From Paludibacteraceae bacterium (GTDB lineage Bacteria > Bacteroidota > Bacteroidia > Bacteroidales > Paludibacteraceae), in contig CAJOIZ010000007.1 of assembly GCA_905234835.1 (NCBI GenBank), forward strand, positions 45,561 to 109,560: 64,000 bases of DNA. Reading direction: 5' to 3'. Below are positions 41,175 through 49,927 of the stretch, one piece after another (within the stretch, counting starts at the first letter, position 1; every line of letters begins with the position of its first letter). The notes under the pieces were generated by a model, which made no database searches, was not told where the DNA came from, and saw only the letters and a program-made list of their open reading frames with translations. Both the position numbers and the translations under genes were made by a program.

Positions 41175-41317
41175 CTCTCTTTTTACTATGGTTGTCAGTG
41201 ACCCACAGCATGTTCGAAGATACCCGTATCGTATGACTCACTGAACCCTCACCGCATAACTTCTGTTTAATCTGCGCAATCTGCGGTTTGTGTTGTCTTG
41301 CGGGCAATGTTTTTATG

Positions 41318-41351
41318 TAAAAAAAATAGTGAGAGACGGAAGTCCCTCACT
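41318..41351 (-). terminator. Terminator downstream of the recG-tonB operon
   Basis: On the minus strand AGTGAGGGAC / GTCTCTCACT forms a 10-bp stem with one mismatch and a TTCC loop, then ATTTTTTTTAC. It is 264 bases past the recG stop codon; no gene lies between. Confidence 0.7.
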
Positions 41352-41614
41352 ACGATGATGTCGGCGTGCCGACCAAGTAAATGCTGCCCGCCCCAAACGG
41401 TCGATGTAACCTGTCAATGCTGTGCCCATAAATATCAAATTCAGGTAATCCCAAATCGTCCAATAGATATATCGACACATTGCCGTTGTTATATATAATT
41501 GATATGCATCTAATTATATATTGTATTTTCTAATGACAGATTGGGGTTTATTTACTGCGTAATTCGTTGCAACAGAGGCGTTAAGAGTCAGGATAATAGC
41601 AGCACGTAATAAAC

Positions 41615-43702
41615 TCAGGAGATGTCGCTCCAATTGGTTGCGGTAAGACGAAGAAGGTCCAATTGCCTCTTGTAGATGCGGTTGCGCTCCTTTTCCAGCA
41701 ATGGGTCGTCATTGAGAAGGGTCTGCGCCGCCTCGCGTGCCAGTTCGAGCAGTCTGCCATCAGTGGCGAGCGAAGCAATCTTAAGGTCAAATGGCAGACC
41801 GGACTGCTGCGTGCCTTCCAGGTCGCCGGGACCACGCAACTGAAGGTCCGCTTCGGCAATGCGGAAGCCATCGTTGGTAGCCACCATAATATCCATCCGC
41901 TGGCGAGTGTCCTTAGACAGTTCGACACGCGTGAGCAGGATGCAGTAGCTCTGTTCGGCTCCGCGCCCCACCCTGCCGCGCAACTGGTGCAGTTGGCTCA
42001 GTCCGAACCGCTCTGCGTTCATAATCACCATCACACTGGCATTCGGCACGTTCACCCCGACTTCAATCACCGTGGTTGCCACGAGAATCTGCGTCTCGCC
42101 ACGCTGGAATCGCTGCATCTGGAAGTCCTTGTCGGCAGACTTCATCTGACCATGTATCATCGAGACACGATACTGCGGAAACGCCTGACATATCTCCTCA
42201 AAGCCGTTCTGCAAGTCCTGCAGGTCGAGTTTCTCGTTCTCCTTAATCAGCGGAAAGACGACATAGACCTGATGCCCTTGCGCAATCTGCTGCTCCATAA
42301 ACCGATAGACCGCGCCCTTCCGATAAAGCGTATAATGGATGGTCTGCACAGGCTTTCGTCCCGGAGGCAGTTCGTCGATGACGCTGACCTTGAGGTCGCC
42401 ATAGACGGTCATCGCCAGTGTCCGAGGAATAGGCGTGGCGGTCATGACAAGGATATGCGGCGCGTGCTCGTTCTTGTACCACAGGCGCGAACGCTGGGCA
42501 ACGCCGAAGCGGTGCTGCTCGTCAATGATACACAGTCCGAGATTGGCAAACTGCACTTCGTCTTCCAACAGAGCGTGCGTTCCTATAAGTATATGTATCT
42601 GTCCTGCACGGAGAGCCGCATGGAGCGATTCGCGCCGCTTGCGCGTGGTCGAGCCCGTGAGAAGAGCCACCTGTACATCCGTGTCGCGCAACATATCCGA
42701 CACGGTCTGCATGTGCTGCTGCGCAAGAATCTCGGTAGGAGCCATAATGCAGGTCTGGTAGCCATTATCTGCCGCGAGAAGAGCACAGAGGAGAGCGACC
42801 AACGTCTTTCCAGAGCCGACATCGCCTTGCAACAATCGGTTCATCTGGCTGCCCGAACGCAAATCGCCCTGTATCTCACGGATGACGCGTTTCTGCGCAC
42901 CAGTGAGTTCAAAGGGAAGGCAATCGCGATAGAAGTGATGGAAGAAACGCCCGACCACCGGCATCTTGTAGCCCGTATTCTGTTCGCGCCGCTTCATCTG
43001 CCGCAGCAACTGAAGCTGGATGTAGAACAACTCCTCGAACTTGAGCCTTGCCCGCGCCTGCTGCATCGTGGACGTGTCCTTCGGGAAATGAACCGAATAG
43101 ACCGCCTCCGCCCTACCCATCAAATGGTAGGCGTGCACAAGGTCTATCCCCAGCGTTTCGGGCAGTCCCTGACGGAGTTCCTCCTTCAGATTGAGGATGA
43201 TGGCGCGCATGGCACGGGAGTTGAGACCCGCTTTCTTCATCCGCTCCGTCGTGTTGTAGTACGGCTCAAGGCCTGAGGTCATCTCCGGCTTGACCTTGTC
43301 CCAGGGAGTGAGCTCGGGGTGAACGAAATTGTACTGGTGATTGAATGCGGAAGGTTTGCCGAAGAGCAAGTACGGGGTATTGAGTTGCAGTTTCAAGTAC
43401 TGTATCTGACGAAACCAGACCAGTTCAATCGTGCGCTGTCCGTCCGAAAAAGCCGCGACCATACGCTGCGCCTTACCAATACCAACGGTATGGAACTCGG
43501 TGATGACACCCTTGATCTGGACAAACGTGTCCTCGTTGTCAATCTCGTGGATATAGACAAAGCGGCTGCGGTCAATGTACTTGTAGGGGTACTGCTGCAA
43601 CATATCGAGAGCCGTATGCACCCCCAACTCTTTACGAAGAATGTCGGCACGCTTGGTACCGACACCCTTGCAATACGTAATATCTTGTGTAGATAAATCC
43701 AA
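41615..43702 (-). CDS. recG: ATP-dependent DNA helicase RecG
   Basis: 695 aa, usual length. N-terminal wedge/OB domain (GTKRADILRKELGV, VQIKGVITEF), then helicase motifs: Walker A GDVGSGKTLVALL, DEAD-like box IDEQHRFG, motif III MTATPIPRTLAM, and QLRGRVGRG near the end, followed by the RecG-specific LRGPGDLEGTQQSG. It remodels stalled replication forks and branch-migrates Holliday junctions. It comes 3 bases after tonB. Confidence 0.96.
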   Translation of the reverse strand: MDLSTQDITYCKGVGTKRADILRKELGVHTALDMLQQYPYKYIDRSRFVYIHEIDNEDTFVQIKGVITEFHTVGIGKAQRMVAAFSDGQRTIELVWFRQIQYLKLQLNTPYLLFGKPSAFNHQYNFVHPELTPWDKVKPEMTSGLEPYYNTTERMKKAGLNSRAMRAIILNLKEELRQGLPETLGIDLVHAYHLMGRAEAVYSVHFPKDTSTMQQARARLKFEELFYIQLQLLRQMKRREQNTGYKMPVVGRFFHHFYRDCLPFELTGAQKRVIREIQGDLRSGSQMNRLLQGDVGSGKTLVALLCALLAADNGYQTCIMAPTEILAQQHMQTVSDMLRDTDVQVALLTGSTTRKRRESLHAALRAGQIHILIGTHALLEDEVQFANLGLCIIDEQHRFGVAQRSRLWYKNEHAPHILVMTATPIPRTLAMTVYGDLKVSVIDELPPGRKPVQTIHYTLYRKGAVYRFMEQQIAQGHQVYVVFPLIKENEKLDLQDLQNGFEEICQAFPQYRVSMIHGQMKSADKDFQMQRFQRGETQILVATTVIEVGVNVPNASVMVIMNAERFGLSQLHQLRGRVGRGAEQSYCILLTRVELSKDTRQRMDIMVATNDGFRIAEADLQLRGPGDLEGTQQSGLPFDLKIASLATDGRLLELAREAAQTLLNDDPLLEKERNRIYKRQLDLLRLTATNWSDIS

Positions 43703-43705
43703 AAC

Positions 43706-44386
43706 TTACTGGAGACGGAAGTTTACAGGAACCGTATATTTAACGCGAACAGGTTTACCACGCTGCATACCGGGTTTCCACTTCGGCATTGATTTGATAA
43801 CACGGATAGCCTCCTTGTCAAGCGACGGGTCACCACCAGTACGGACCACCTCAACGTCCACAATGTTGCCATCCTTATTGACCACAAACTGGCAGATGAC
43901 GCGCCCTTGGATACCGTTCTCCTGAGCGATGATAGGATACTTGACGTTGTCGCTGAGGAACTTGAAGAGAGCCTGCTGGCCTCCCGGGAACTCGGGCATA
44001 TCTTCCACTACAACGAAGACAACCTCTTCCTCCTCTTCCTCTTCTACGACCTCAACAGGAGCCTGAATAACCACCTCGACATCCTTTTGGTCCTCGGTGT
44101 TAATCTCTATCTCTTGGGTCTCTACGTCGTCTTCCACAACGTTGAGCACTTCCACTTCCTGTATGACAGGTGGCGGTGGTGGAGGAGGAGTTTCCTGACT
44201 GGTTTGCTGGATTTCGATTTCCTCTTCAAACTGGAAATCCAAATCCGCCATTTCATACTTGGTTACGTCTCTTTCCGTCCACTCGAAAGCGACATAGCAA
44301 ATGCTCAATACGAATACCAGACCTACCAAAACGTAGGTAACTTTTTGGCCTTCAAGACTGGCACTTGGAGATTTCTTAAGTTGCAT
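43706..44386 (-). CDS. tonB: TonB-family energy transducer
   Basis: The start is placed at 44386; the longer track ORF translates through the tRNA gene. 226 aa: a membrane helix (KVTYVLVGLVFVLSICYVAF), a proline run (TPPPPPPPVIQEVE), an unusually acidic stretch (VEVVEEEEEEEVV), and a TonB C-terminal domain with FPGGQQALFKFLSDNVKYP, ENGIQGRV and YTVPVNFRLQ. It couples the inner-membrane proton force to outer-membrane TonB-dependent receptors. It is transcribed with a tRNA-Pro gene 23 bases upstream, and recG follows after 3 bases. Confidence 0.9.
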   Translation of the reverse strand: MQLKKSPSASLEGQKVTYVLVGLVFVLSICYVAFEWTERDVTKYEMADLDFQFEEEIEIQQTSQETPPPPPPPVIQEVEVLNVVEDDVETQEIEINTEDQKDVEVVIQAPVEVVEEEEEEEVVFVVVEDMPEFPGGQQALFKFLSDNVKYPIIAQENGIQGRVICQFVVNKDGNIVDVEVVRTGGDPSLDKEAIRVIKSMPKWKPGMQRGKPVRVKYTVPVNFRLQ

Positions 44387-44409
44387 GATGTTGAGTTTTA
44401 TCGTATATG

Positions 44410-44483
44410 TCGGGAAGACAGGATTCGAACCTGCGACCCCCTGCTCCCAAAGCAGGTATTCCACCGGACTGAACTACTTCCCG
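44410..44483 (-). tRNA. tRNA-Pro (anticodon UGG)
   Basis: 74 bases. Acceptor CGGGAAG pairs with CTTCCCG (discriminator A); D-arm region GTAGTTCAGTCCGGTGG; anticodon stem CCTGC/GCAGG around the loop TTTGGGA, giving the anticodon TGG; T-arm GGGTCGCAGGTTCGAATCCTG-type ending. CCA is not encoded. A -7 box lies 30 bases upstream and tonB starts 24 bases downstream, so the two are probably one transcript. Confidence 0.95.
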
Positions 44484-44512
44484 TAGTTGGTTCTTCTCAT
44501 ACCAAGGGCGTG

Positions 44513-44520
44513 CAAAAGTA
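44513..44520 (-). promoter_or_regulatory. -7 box for tRNA-Pro, tonB, recG
   Basis: TACTTTTG on the minus strand followed by CACGCC, 30 bases before the tRNA 5' end. Confidence 0.6.
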
Positions 44521-44625
44521 CAACATTTTGAACATATAACAATAATGCAGTAACTTTTTTTTCGCATTTTAGCGATTATCCTGCTGCTGGAGTTGAATTA
44601 AGACAATTTTATTATATAGCATAAA

Positions 44626-45189
44626 TCACTCATCCACAGTAAAATACCCTGTCGGATTGAGAATCGTATAGTTGGTCATCGTCTGATTGGACTCGAAGCC
44701 GATTCCCTGAATAACCGAAGAATCACGGGTGATGGTGATGGCTGAATCGGAATAGACACGTTCCGTCTTCTGGTCCCACACAAGCAGTTCGGTATCAAAT
44801 GTTTCACCTTGTTCGTTCAGAGCATGTACGTGTCCTGTCAGTTCCCATCGCTCTTCCTTATCCCAATAGCGGGCATAATCGGCACAAAGGGATGCCTGAA
44901 CAGATAACGATTCGTCAAACTCCTCCAAATAGAGTCCCTGCTTGAACTCCCAATACGACGGCTCGGCTTTGTCATAAATCTGCCACCGAGGTGCGGAAAT
45001 ACGATAGCGCACAACGCCTGAATCGGAGATGAGCGTCGAGACACTATCCACATCAAGAATAGGAGTAAGTTGCCTATCCGCAACAGCTTCCGTTTGACGC
45101 ACATCGCTTTGCTGACAAGCAGAGAAAAAGACAGGTGCCGCCATAAGCAAGACGACACCTGTGAATATGGGGAACTTAATGCGCCGCAC
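44626..45189 (-). CDS. lptC: Lipopolysaccharide export protein LptC (lipoprotein form)
   Basis: 187 aa. Signal with lipobox FFSAC, so in this group LptC is probably lipid-anchored rather than held by a helix. The rest fits the LptC/OstA beta-jellyroll: SGVVRYRISAPRWQIYDK, EFDESLSVQASLCADYARYW, DKEERWELTGHVHALNEQGE and the last FESNQTMTNYTI. It carries LPS from the LptBFG extractor to LptA in the periplasm. It overlaps the upstream TPR gene by 14 bases. The layout barrel-TPR-lptC is widespread in Bacteroidetes. Confidence 0.87.
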   Translation of the reverse strand: MRRIKFPIFTGVVLLMAAPVFFSACQQSDVRQTEAVADRQLTPILDVDSVSTLISDSGVVRYRISAPRWQIYDKAEPSYWEFKQGLYLEEFDESLSVQASLCADYARYWDKEERWELTGHVHALNEQGETFDTELLVWDQKTERVYSDSAITITRDSSVIQGIGFESNQTMTNYTILNPTGYFTVDE

Positions 45190-46579
45190 GACAAACGGTA
45201 CGTTCGTTAATCCAGCCTCCTACGACAAAGGTCCCTTCACCGAACTCGTTGGGCAGGTCAAACATATCTTCCTTAGTGGGGAAATACTTGCTGTAGGTGT
45301 TGATGAGTTTGTTGGCATCATCAACACAAGACGAATCTACCTGTTTGGCTTTCTGGAACTGGTCCACCGCAGCCCAATAAACCGTCTTGTTGAGGATGGC
45401 AGATTTGGCACTTCCGTCCGTATAGGGTTTGGCTGAGGCGTAGCAGTAGCCAATCAGGATATAGCAACGCCCCTGCTTGGGATTCGCCTCAAGGCTCATA
45501 CGCGCATAGCGGCGGGCTTCCGTAAAGTTTTTAAGTTTGTCGAAATAGATGAAGGCAATGTTATAGAGGTAGTCGTCAATGTCATCGTCGTTTTCGTCCT
45601 CCACGAGTTTGAGAGCCTCCTCATAATAAGCAATTGCCCCACGCCAATCCTCTTTCTTCATGCACATCTTCGCACAACCGGCGGCAGACTCCTCAGCGGG
45701 CTGCATCTTGTGAGCGAACTCGGACGCGGCGAAATAGGTGTCCGACTCTGTGCAGCCTACGCGCTTGTAGAGACCGATTACCTTGAACAGATTCTCCATA
45801 TTGTCCTTGTTCTCCTGCACGTATGCGGTATAGAGTTTGTCCAGTTGGTCGCAGTTGGCGGCACCCGATGCAGCAAACAGGTTATCTACATTGTCTTTCT
45901 GCTGTGCGGCTGCAGAAGCGTTCTTGTTGGTATGGTCAGAAGCCTGCGCCTGCAAATAGCCGCTAACCATCGTGTAGTCGGCAATGAACTGCTCTCCATA
46001 CTGCCCCGGGTCAGACTTGTACAGGTTGTAGCTCACCTTCATAAACTCGAACAGAACCGTGATTTTCGAGCGTTCTTTCAGTCCCTCAATGGACTGTTTG
46101 AACCACGGATAGGCGGCAGATTTCACCTCGTCTTCGGGGAAATGCTCGCAATACGCCAGACCCTTCTCGCCCAGAATATAGGCTGTCGGATACTTGGGGT
46201 CACTGCCGAAATAGCGGATGCGCTTGTCGCACATATCCACAGAGAGTTGCGCCCAACGTTGTTTCTCTGCTGGATCGGTAGCGGCTGCATAGAAGTAGTC
46301 CACTATTTTTGCGCCGTCTGTATAAATCGACTTGTTGGCATTCGGACAATCCGTATAAACCGCCATCCACGGCTCATAAGCCTCAGCAAACTGCTTGGCC
46401 TTGACAAGGGTGTGAACGACAGACACATTCTTGAGACACTCCTCCGTAATGGTAGGTTCTTCTTCATCTGCATACATACCGGCTGCCTTGTCGGCAAGGT
46501 TATTCTTGGGCTGTTTGGCAATAGCGAGTGCCGGAACGGCAACGCACAGCGCAACGAGGATAAGAGATTTGATTTTCAT
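45176..46579 (-). CDS. Periplasmic TPR protein
   Basis: 467 aa with signal peptide (IKSLILVALCVAVPALA). Helical throughout, with TPR motifs best seen near the C-terminal half (AIAYYEEALKLVEDENDDDIDDYLYNIAFIYFDKLKNFTEARRYARMSLEANPKQG). It begins with KNVSVVHTLVKAKQFAEAYEPW. No enzyme motif. Situated between a beta-barrel gene and lptC, it probably supports envelope assembly; this is inference from position. Confidence 0.8.
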   Translation of the reverse strand: MKIKSLILVALCVAVPALAIAKQPKNNLADKAAGMYADEEEPTITEECLKNVSVVHTLVKAKQFAEAYEPWMAVYTDCPNANKSIYTDGAKIVDYFYAAATDPAEKQRWAQLSVDMCDKRIRYFGSDPKYPTAYILGEKGLAYCEHFPEDEVKSAAYPWFKQSIEGLKERSKITVLFEFMKVSYNLYKSDPGQYGEQFIADYTMVSGYLQAQASDHTNKNASAAAQQKDNVDNLFAASGAANCDQLDKLYTAYVQENKDNMENLFKVIGLYKRVGCTESDTYFAASEFAHKMQPAEESAAGCAKMCMKKEDWRGAIAYYEEALKLVEDENDDDIDDYLYNIAFIYFDKLKNFTEARRYARMSLEANPKQGRCYILIGYCYASAKPYTDGSAKSAILNKTVYWAAVDQFQKAKQVDSSCVDDANKLINTYSKYFPTKEDMFDLPNEFGEGTFVVGGWINERTVCRAAH

Positions 46580-46622
46580 AGTATTTATACTTTTAGTTAG
46601 TTACACTTGATGAGGTGGACAA

Positions 46623-47834
46623 TTATAGTTTGCGTTTGAAAAACCAGTTTTCTGCAACGGCAATATTGACTGTCAGTTTGAGATTGTCTTCTATCAGATT
46701 AGCGGCTGAATGACGTCGGGTATATTCAAGGGAAAGATTAAACAATGTTTCCGATGTACGAAGCGGGAACCCCATACCTGCAGAAACGGCAAAGTCTTTT
46801 TTTGCTCCCTGTTGTACATACGAGTCCATCACAGTAGCCCCCAACCGCCAATACATACGTTCCGCGTAATTCCTGCTCATACGATTGTGCCGATATTCAG
46901 CTCCAAAAGCATAACGGGCGCGATTGTGAAGCACACCAGTCAGTCCGAAGTACTTGGCTTCGCTCCATAATTGATTGCTGTAGTCAGCGGCAATCAGCAA
47001 CCGGTCATCGTAACAATAACTTACACCTGCGCTATAATACAATGGTACCTGAAAGCCATCGTCCTGCACCAGAACCGAATCCAACGTAGTCAGTTCATAC
47101 TGCACAAACTCTCCCCGCAAAGGCTGTTTGTTCTCCATCACAGCTCCCAGAACGATTTTGTGCCGATCTGCAAAGGTATGAAAGAACTGGGCTCCGTAAC
47201 GGAATCGGAACGAGTTGACCCGCATATTCTGATACATCGTAGAGCCCTTGACAGCAGCATCCGTAAAGGTGAGATTGATTGCATTGGTGGCATCGCCAAA
47301 CATATAATAGGCATTGGCACCCAATGCAAACCAGTCGAGTATATTGAAACTCAAACCGGCATAAACATTGGTTATTCCGCCTTCGCCCTCATAATTAACC
47401 TGATAGTCATATCCGCCTTCCGTTCCGCTCAAAGCGAAATTGTAGCCGACAGACGTATAGGGCATTATACCTGCCGAGAAGGCGATATGCTGCTTCCATA
47501 TAGGAAACTGCAACGTCACAAACTCCAAATTGCCGTTCGGACGGTTGCGGTGTCCGTTAAGATCAGCATAGCGCGTCCACATCCCGCTGGCAGCAAGGTC
47601 AAACATAAAGGTCACACTATCGCACACCGTATAGGAGGCCGGCTGCGAAGGGTTGATAACAGACCGCTGCCGAAGTCCCGCCGACACGCCCCCCATACCC
47701 CGGTAGGCAGTGGGAATATTCTCATTCATCTCGCCGTAGCCAAAACGCGATGACGGAGAAGAAGTCGAGTTCTGCGCATTCAATGCAGGATAGAGAACAA
47801 GAACTGCGAGCAATATGACAGCTAATCGTTTCAT
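46623..47834 (-). CDS. Outer-membrane beta-barrel protein (FadL/OMPP1-like)
   Basis: The start is placed at 47834 (MKRLAVILLAVLVLYPALNA is a clean signal peptide); 403 aa. The mature N-terminus SSRFGYGEMNENIPTAYRGMGGVSAGLR recalls the FadL/OMPP1 hatch region of Bacteroidetes, and the remainder alternates polar and hydrophobic residues with many aromatic ends (FRFRYGAQFFHTF, LFNLSLEYTRRH). The last strand ends in a WFFKRKL rather than a final Phe. It forms a unit with the TPR protein and LptC. Its cargo is unknown. Confidence 0.78.
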   Translation of the reverse strand: MKRLAVILLAVLVLYPALNAQNSTSSPSSRFGYGEMNENIPTAYRGMGGVSAGLRQRSVINPSQPASYTVCDSVTFMFDLAASGMWTRYADLNGHRNRPNGNLEFVTLQFPIWKQHIAFSAGIMPYTSVGYNFALSGTEGGYDYQVNYEGEGGITNVYAGLSFNILDWFALGANAYYMFGDATNAINLTFTDAAVKGSTMYQNMRVNSFRFRYGAQFFHTFADRHKIVLGAVMENKQPLRGEFVQYELTTLDSVLVQDDGFQVPLYYSAGVSYCYDDRLLIAADYSNQLWSEAKYFGLTGVLHNRARYAFGAEYRHNRMSRNYAERMYWRLGATVMDSYVQQGAKKDFAVSAGMGFPLRTSETLFNLSLEYTRRHSAANLIEDNLKLTVNIAVAENWFFKRKL

Positions 47835-47890
47835 TATTTGACAAAAGACGTTCTTTTTATCTGTTTCTACAAAATCCATACCAAAAAAAA

Positions 47891-48931
47891 TCATATTGCA
47901 GGCAGAAAGGCGGGCAGCAAGATGCCTGCCAGCAAAAGCAGGATTCCCGTAACCATCCATTTCACCGTTTTACGGCTGATTCCGTGCCATTCGTTCACAA
48001 TCAGTTCCCACATCAGCGAGAATAGGTATTGTCCGACGAGAAGGATGATGAAAGCGAAAAGCGTCAGCGGCGTTGTCTTCATAAAAGCCCGTCCTACACA
48101 GAACGCAAACAAAGCGGCAAACTCCGTGGAACCGGTCACCGCACAGATAATGAAATTCATCTTCCATACGCCTACCTGCGAGTAGTCAGAGAAAGAATGG
48201 TTGCGGATGTTCTGGATAATACAAATGACGGTATTAGAGGCAAACGCCCCAATGCTGAAAAGGAAGAGAGCAGGTAGCCAACGATACGCGACAAGCGTCT
48301 CGGGCAGAAAAATCCCCTCCCCCGTCACCATCGCGATGTTAAGACAAGCTCCCATCACGCCGCCAAGAAGAGCAAATGTAATCCCTTTCTTTTTATCAAA
48401 CTGGCGACGGTCGTCATCCTGTTCGGAAAGTATCTCCCTGTCTTTTCTGTCCCCTGCCTTGCCGATATACCAGTAACCCGCCAATGCTATCACCATACAC
48501 AGAACGACTGAGACAGAGATTCCCCATTCCGGATGTGTATGGTAAAAGAACCCGCGCATAACCAGTACGGACAGCACGATTCCGAACAAACCGGTCATTG
48601 CCATAGAAAAAGCCTTTCCCCGAGAAGCCCCCATATAGTACATACTCTTTTCGTACAACAAGTCCGCCGCTCCCCAGATGACTCCCAAAACGATGGTTGA
48701 AGAAAGCTGGAATACGGGAACCTCGTCAAACATCTCGTAGAAAAGATACCCCGGCGGTAAAGCCAGTTTGGAGGCTGCCCATAAAGGCCAAAACATATAG
48801 ATAATAATCCCTCTGACAAATGAGAAAGATTCCCACGACCATTCCTGTACCATACTGATTGGTACGTAGGACGAGGATTGCAGTAAAGTCCCTAAAAAGA
48901 TGATTCCGACAGCGGTAAGGTATGCTTCCAT
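47891..48931 (-). CDS. RhaT-like sugar/drug permease (DMT superfamily)
   Basis: 346 aa with ten predicted membrane helices. The first part (QSSSYVPISMVQEWSWESFSFVRGIIIYMFWPLWA) matches the L-rhamnose/proton symporter family, in which a WSWE motif is conserved, and later VIWGAADLLYEKSMYYMG and GMGFLFGAC-type turns agree. A cytosolic basic loop lies in the middle (GDRKDREILSEQDDDRRQFDKKK). Rhamnose transport is only a guess, since no rhamnose catabolic genes are here. It is 1 base from def and shares its direction. Confidence 0.8.
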   Translation of the reverse strand: MEAYLTAVGIIFLGTLLQSSSYVPISMVQEWSWESFSFVRGIIIYMFWPLWAASKLALPPGYLFYEMFDEVPVFQLSSTIVLGVIWGAADLLYEKSMYYMGASRGKAFSMAMTGLFGIVLSVLVMRGFFYHTHPEWGISVSVVLCMVIALAGYWYIGKAGDRKDREILSEQDDDRRQFDKKKGITFALLGGVMGACLNIAMVTGEGIFLPETLVAYRWLPALFLFSIGAFASNTVICIIQNIRNHSFSDYSQVGVWKMNFIICAVTGSTEFAALFAFCVGRAFMKTTPLTLFAFIILLVGQYLFSLMWELIVNEWHGISRKTVKWMVTGILLLLAGILLPAFLPAI

Positions 48932-48932
48932 A

Positions 48933-49484
48933 TCAGTGTTTGTACTTGTAACGTGACACTGTCTTTCCTTTGGCTATATTGGCCAATTTGCTACGCACAA
49001 ACTGCTTGCGGATAGGCGAAATACGATCGGTAAAGACGTGCGCTTCAAGGTGATCATACTCATGCAAAACGATGCGTGCTTTGAAATCGGTGAAGGTATC
49101 CGTGTGCTCGTTGAAATCTTCATCCTGATAACGGATGGTGATTGTTTTTGGACGTACCACGTTCTCCGATATGCCGGGCAGCGACAGGCAGCCTTCACTA
49201 TAAGATACCGTTTCTTCGCTTTGCTCGAGGATGACAGGGTTGATAAAAGCCTGCTTAAAATCCGCACATTCAGGGTAGTCGTCTTTCAGTTCCGAACCGT
49301 CCACAACGAACAGCCGAATAGACTTTCCGACTTGCGGAGCTGCCAAACCGCAACCCTCCGCACCGGTCAGTGTCTCGTGCATATCAGCAATCAGTTGCTT
49401 GATGTTCAAGTCCGTGTCGGGAGCAATCTCCTCTGTCGGTTTGCGAAGCGCCGGCTGACCATATAAATAGATAGGAAGAATCAT
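48933..49484 (-). CDS. def: Peptide deformylase
   Basis: 183 aa. Three motifs: GCGLAAPQVG, EGCLSLPG (metal-binding Cys) and HEYDHLEAHVF (HExxH; the next Gly is Ala here). The Fe2+ enzyme removes the formyl group from new proteins' N-terminal Met. It begins with the usual MILPIYLYGQPALRKP. It follows ruvX by 30 bases. Confidence 0.96.
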   Translation of the reverse strand: MILPIYLYGQPALRKPTEEIAPDTDLNIKQLIADMHETLTGAEGCGLAAPQVGKSIRLFVVDGSELKDDYPECADFKQAFINPVILEQSEETVSYSEGCLSLPGISENVVRPKTITIRYQDEDFNEHTDTFTDFKARIVLHEYDHLEAHVFTDRISPIRKQFVRSKLANIAKGKTVSRYKYKH

Positions 49485-49514
49485 TTCAATGGATAGTTGA
49501 GAGTTGAGGGTGTT

Positions 49515-49925
49515 TTAAAGAGTCTGAAGGTAGTCTTCAAGGATGATACATGCAGCGATTTTATCAACTACTGCTTTGTCCTGCCGCTGTTTCTTCTTCA
49601 TTCCTCCTAATATCATCGCCTGATGCGCGAGAGTGGAGGTGAAACGCTCATCATATTCATATAAAGGCTTTTCGGGAAAAAGTTTGCGGAAACGTTGAAC
49701 GAAGGGACGTATATACTGCATACTGCTACTTTCCTCCCCGTTTAGTTGGGTCGGATGTCCGATGACCACTTCATCCACCTCGTTGTTTTGAAAATACTCT
49801 TGCAACCAATCAACGAGCTGACCTGTCGGCAGCGTGAGCAACGGATTAGCCGTTATCCGAAGCGGGTCGGTGACGGCTAATCCGGTACGTTTCTGTCCGT
49901 AGTCGATTGCAAGAACACGTCCCAT
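49515..49925 (-). CDS. ruvX: Putative pre-16S rRNA nuclease / Holliday junction resolvase (YqgF)
   Basis: The start is placed at the ATG 49925, two codons after the TTG used in the track and directly after the previous stop. 136 aa. RNase H-like motifs: VLAIDYGQKRTGLAVTDP (first Asp), VIGHPTQLNGEESSS, YDERFTSTLA and DKIAACIIL (last Asp). YqgF matures the 5' end of 16S rRNA in E. coli; resolvase activity was proposed earlier. Confidence 0.93.
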   Translation of the reverse strand: MGRVLAIDYGQKRTGLAVTDPLRITANPLLTLPTGQLVDWLQEYFQNNEVDEVVIGHPTQLNGEESSSMQYIRPFVQRFRKLFPEKPLYEYDERFTSTLAHQAMILGGMKKKQRQDKAVVDKIAACIILEDYLQTL

Positions 49926-49927
49926 TA

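Larger units (their letters stand above)
40727..41614 (+). other. Intergenic region between MBL gene and recG: repeats and terminator
   Basis: 888 bases without a gene. Contents: MBL promoter, AT-rich stretch with CAAATTTCAAGTTTC words, inverted ACTGCGTGTT-type repeats (40945-41085), a small hairpin ATGAAAATCC/GGATTTTnAT near 40994, an 11-bp minisatellite (41109-41174), a minus-strand terminator (41318-41351) and a hairpin GTCGG/CCGAC near 41363-41376. The 66-aa plus-strand ORF is not convincing. Confidence 0.6.

Noticed and set aside
41663-43276. 537-aa plus-strand ORF opposite recG
   Set aside because: It is the antisense shadow of recG; no domain, and recG has every helicase motif.
44376-44567. 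63-aa minus-strand ORF across the tRNA (LVAQSGG-like peptide)
   Set aside because: Translation through the tRNA-Pro gene, a common false ORF.
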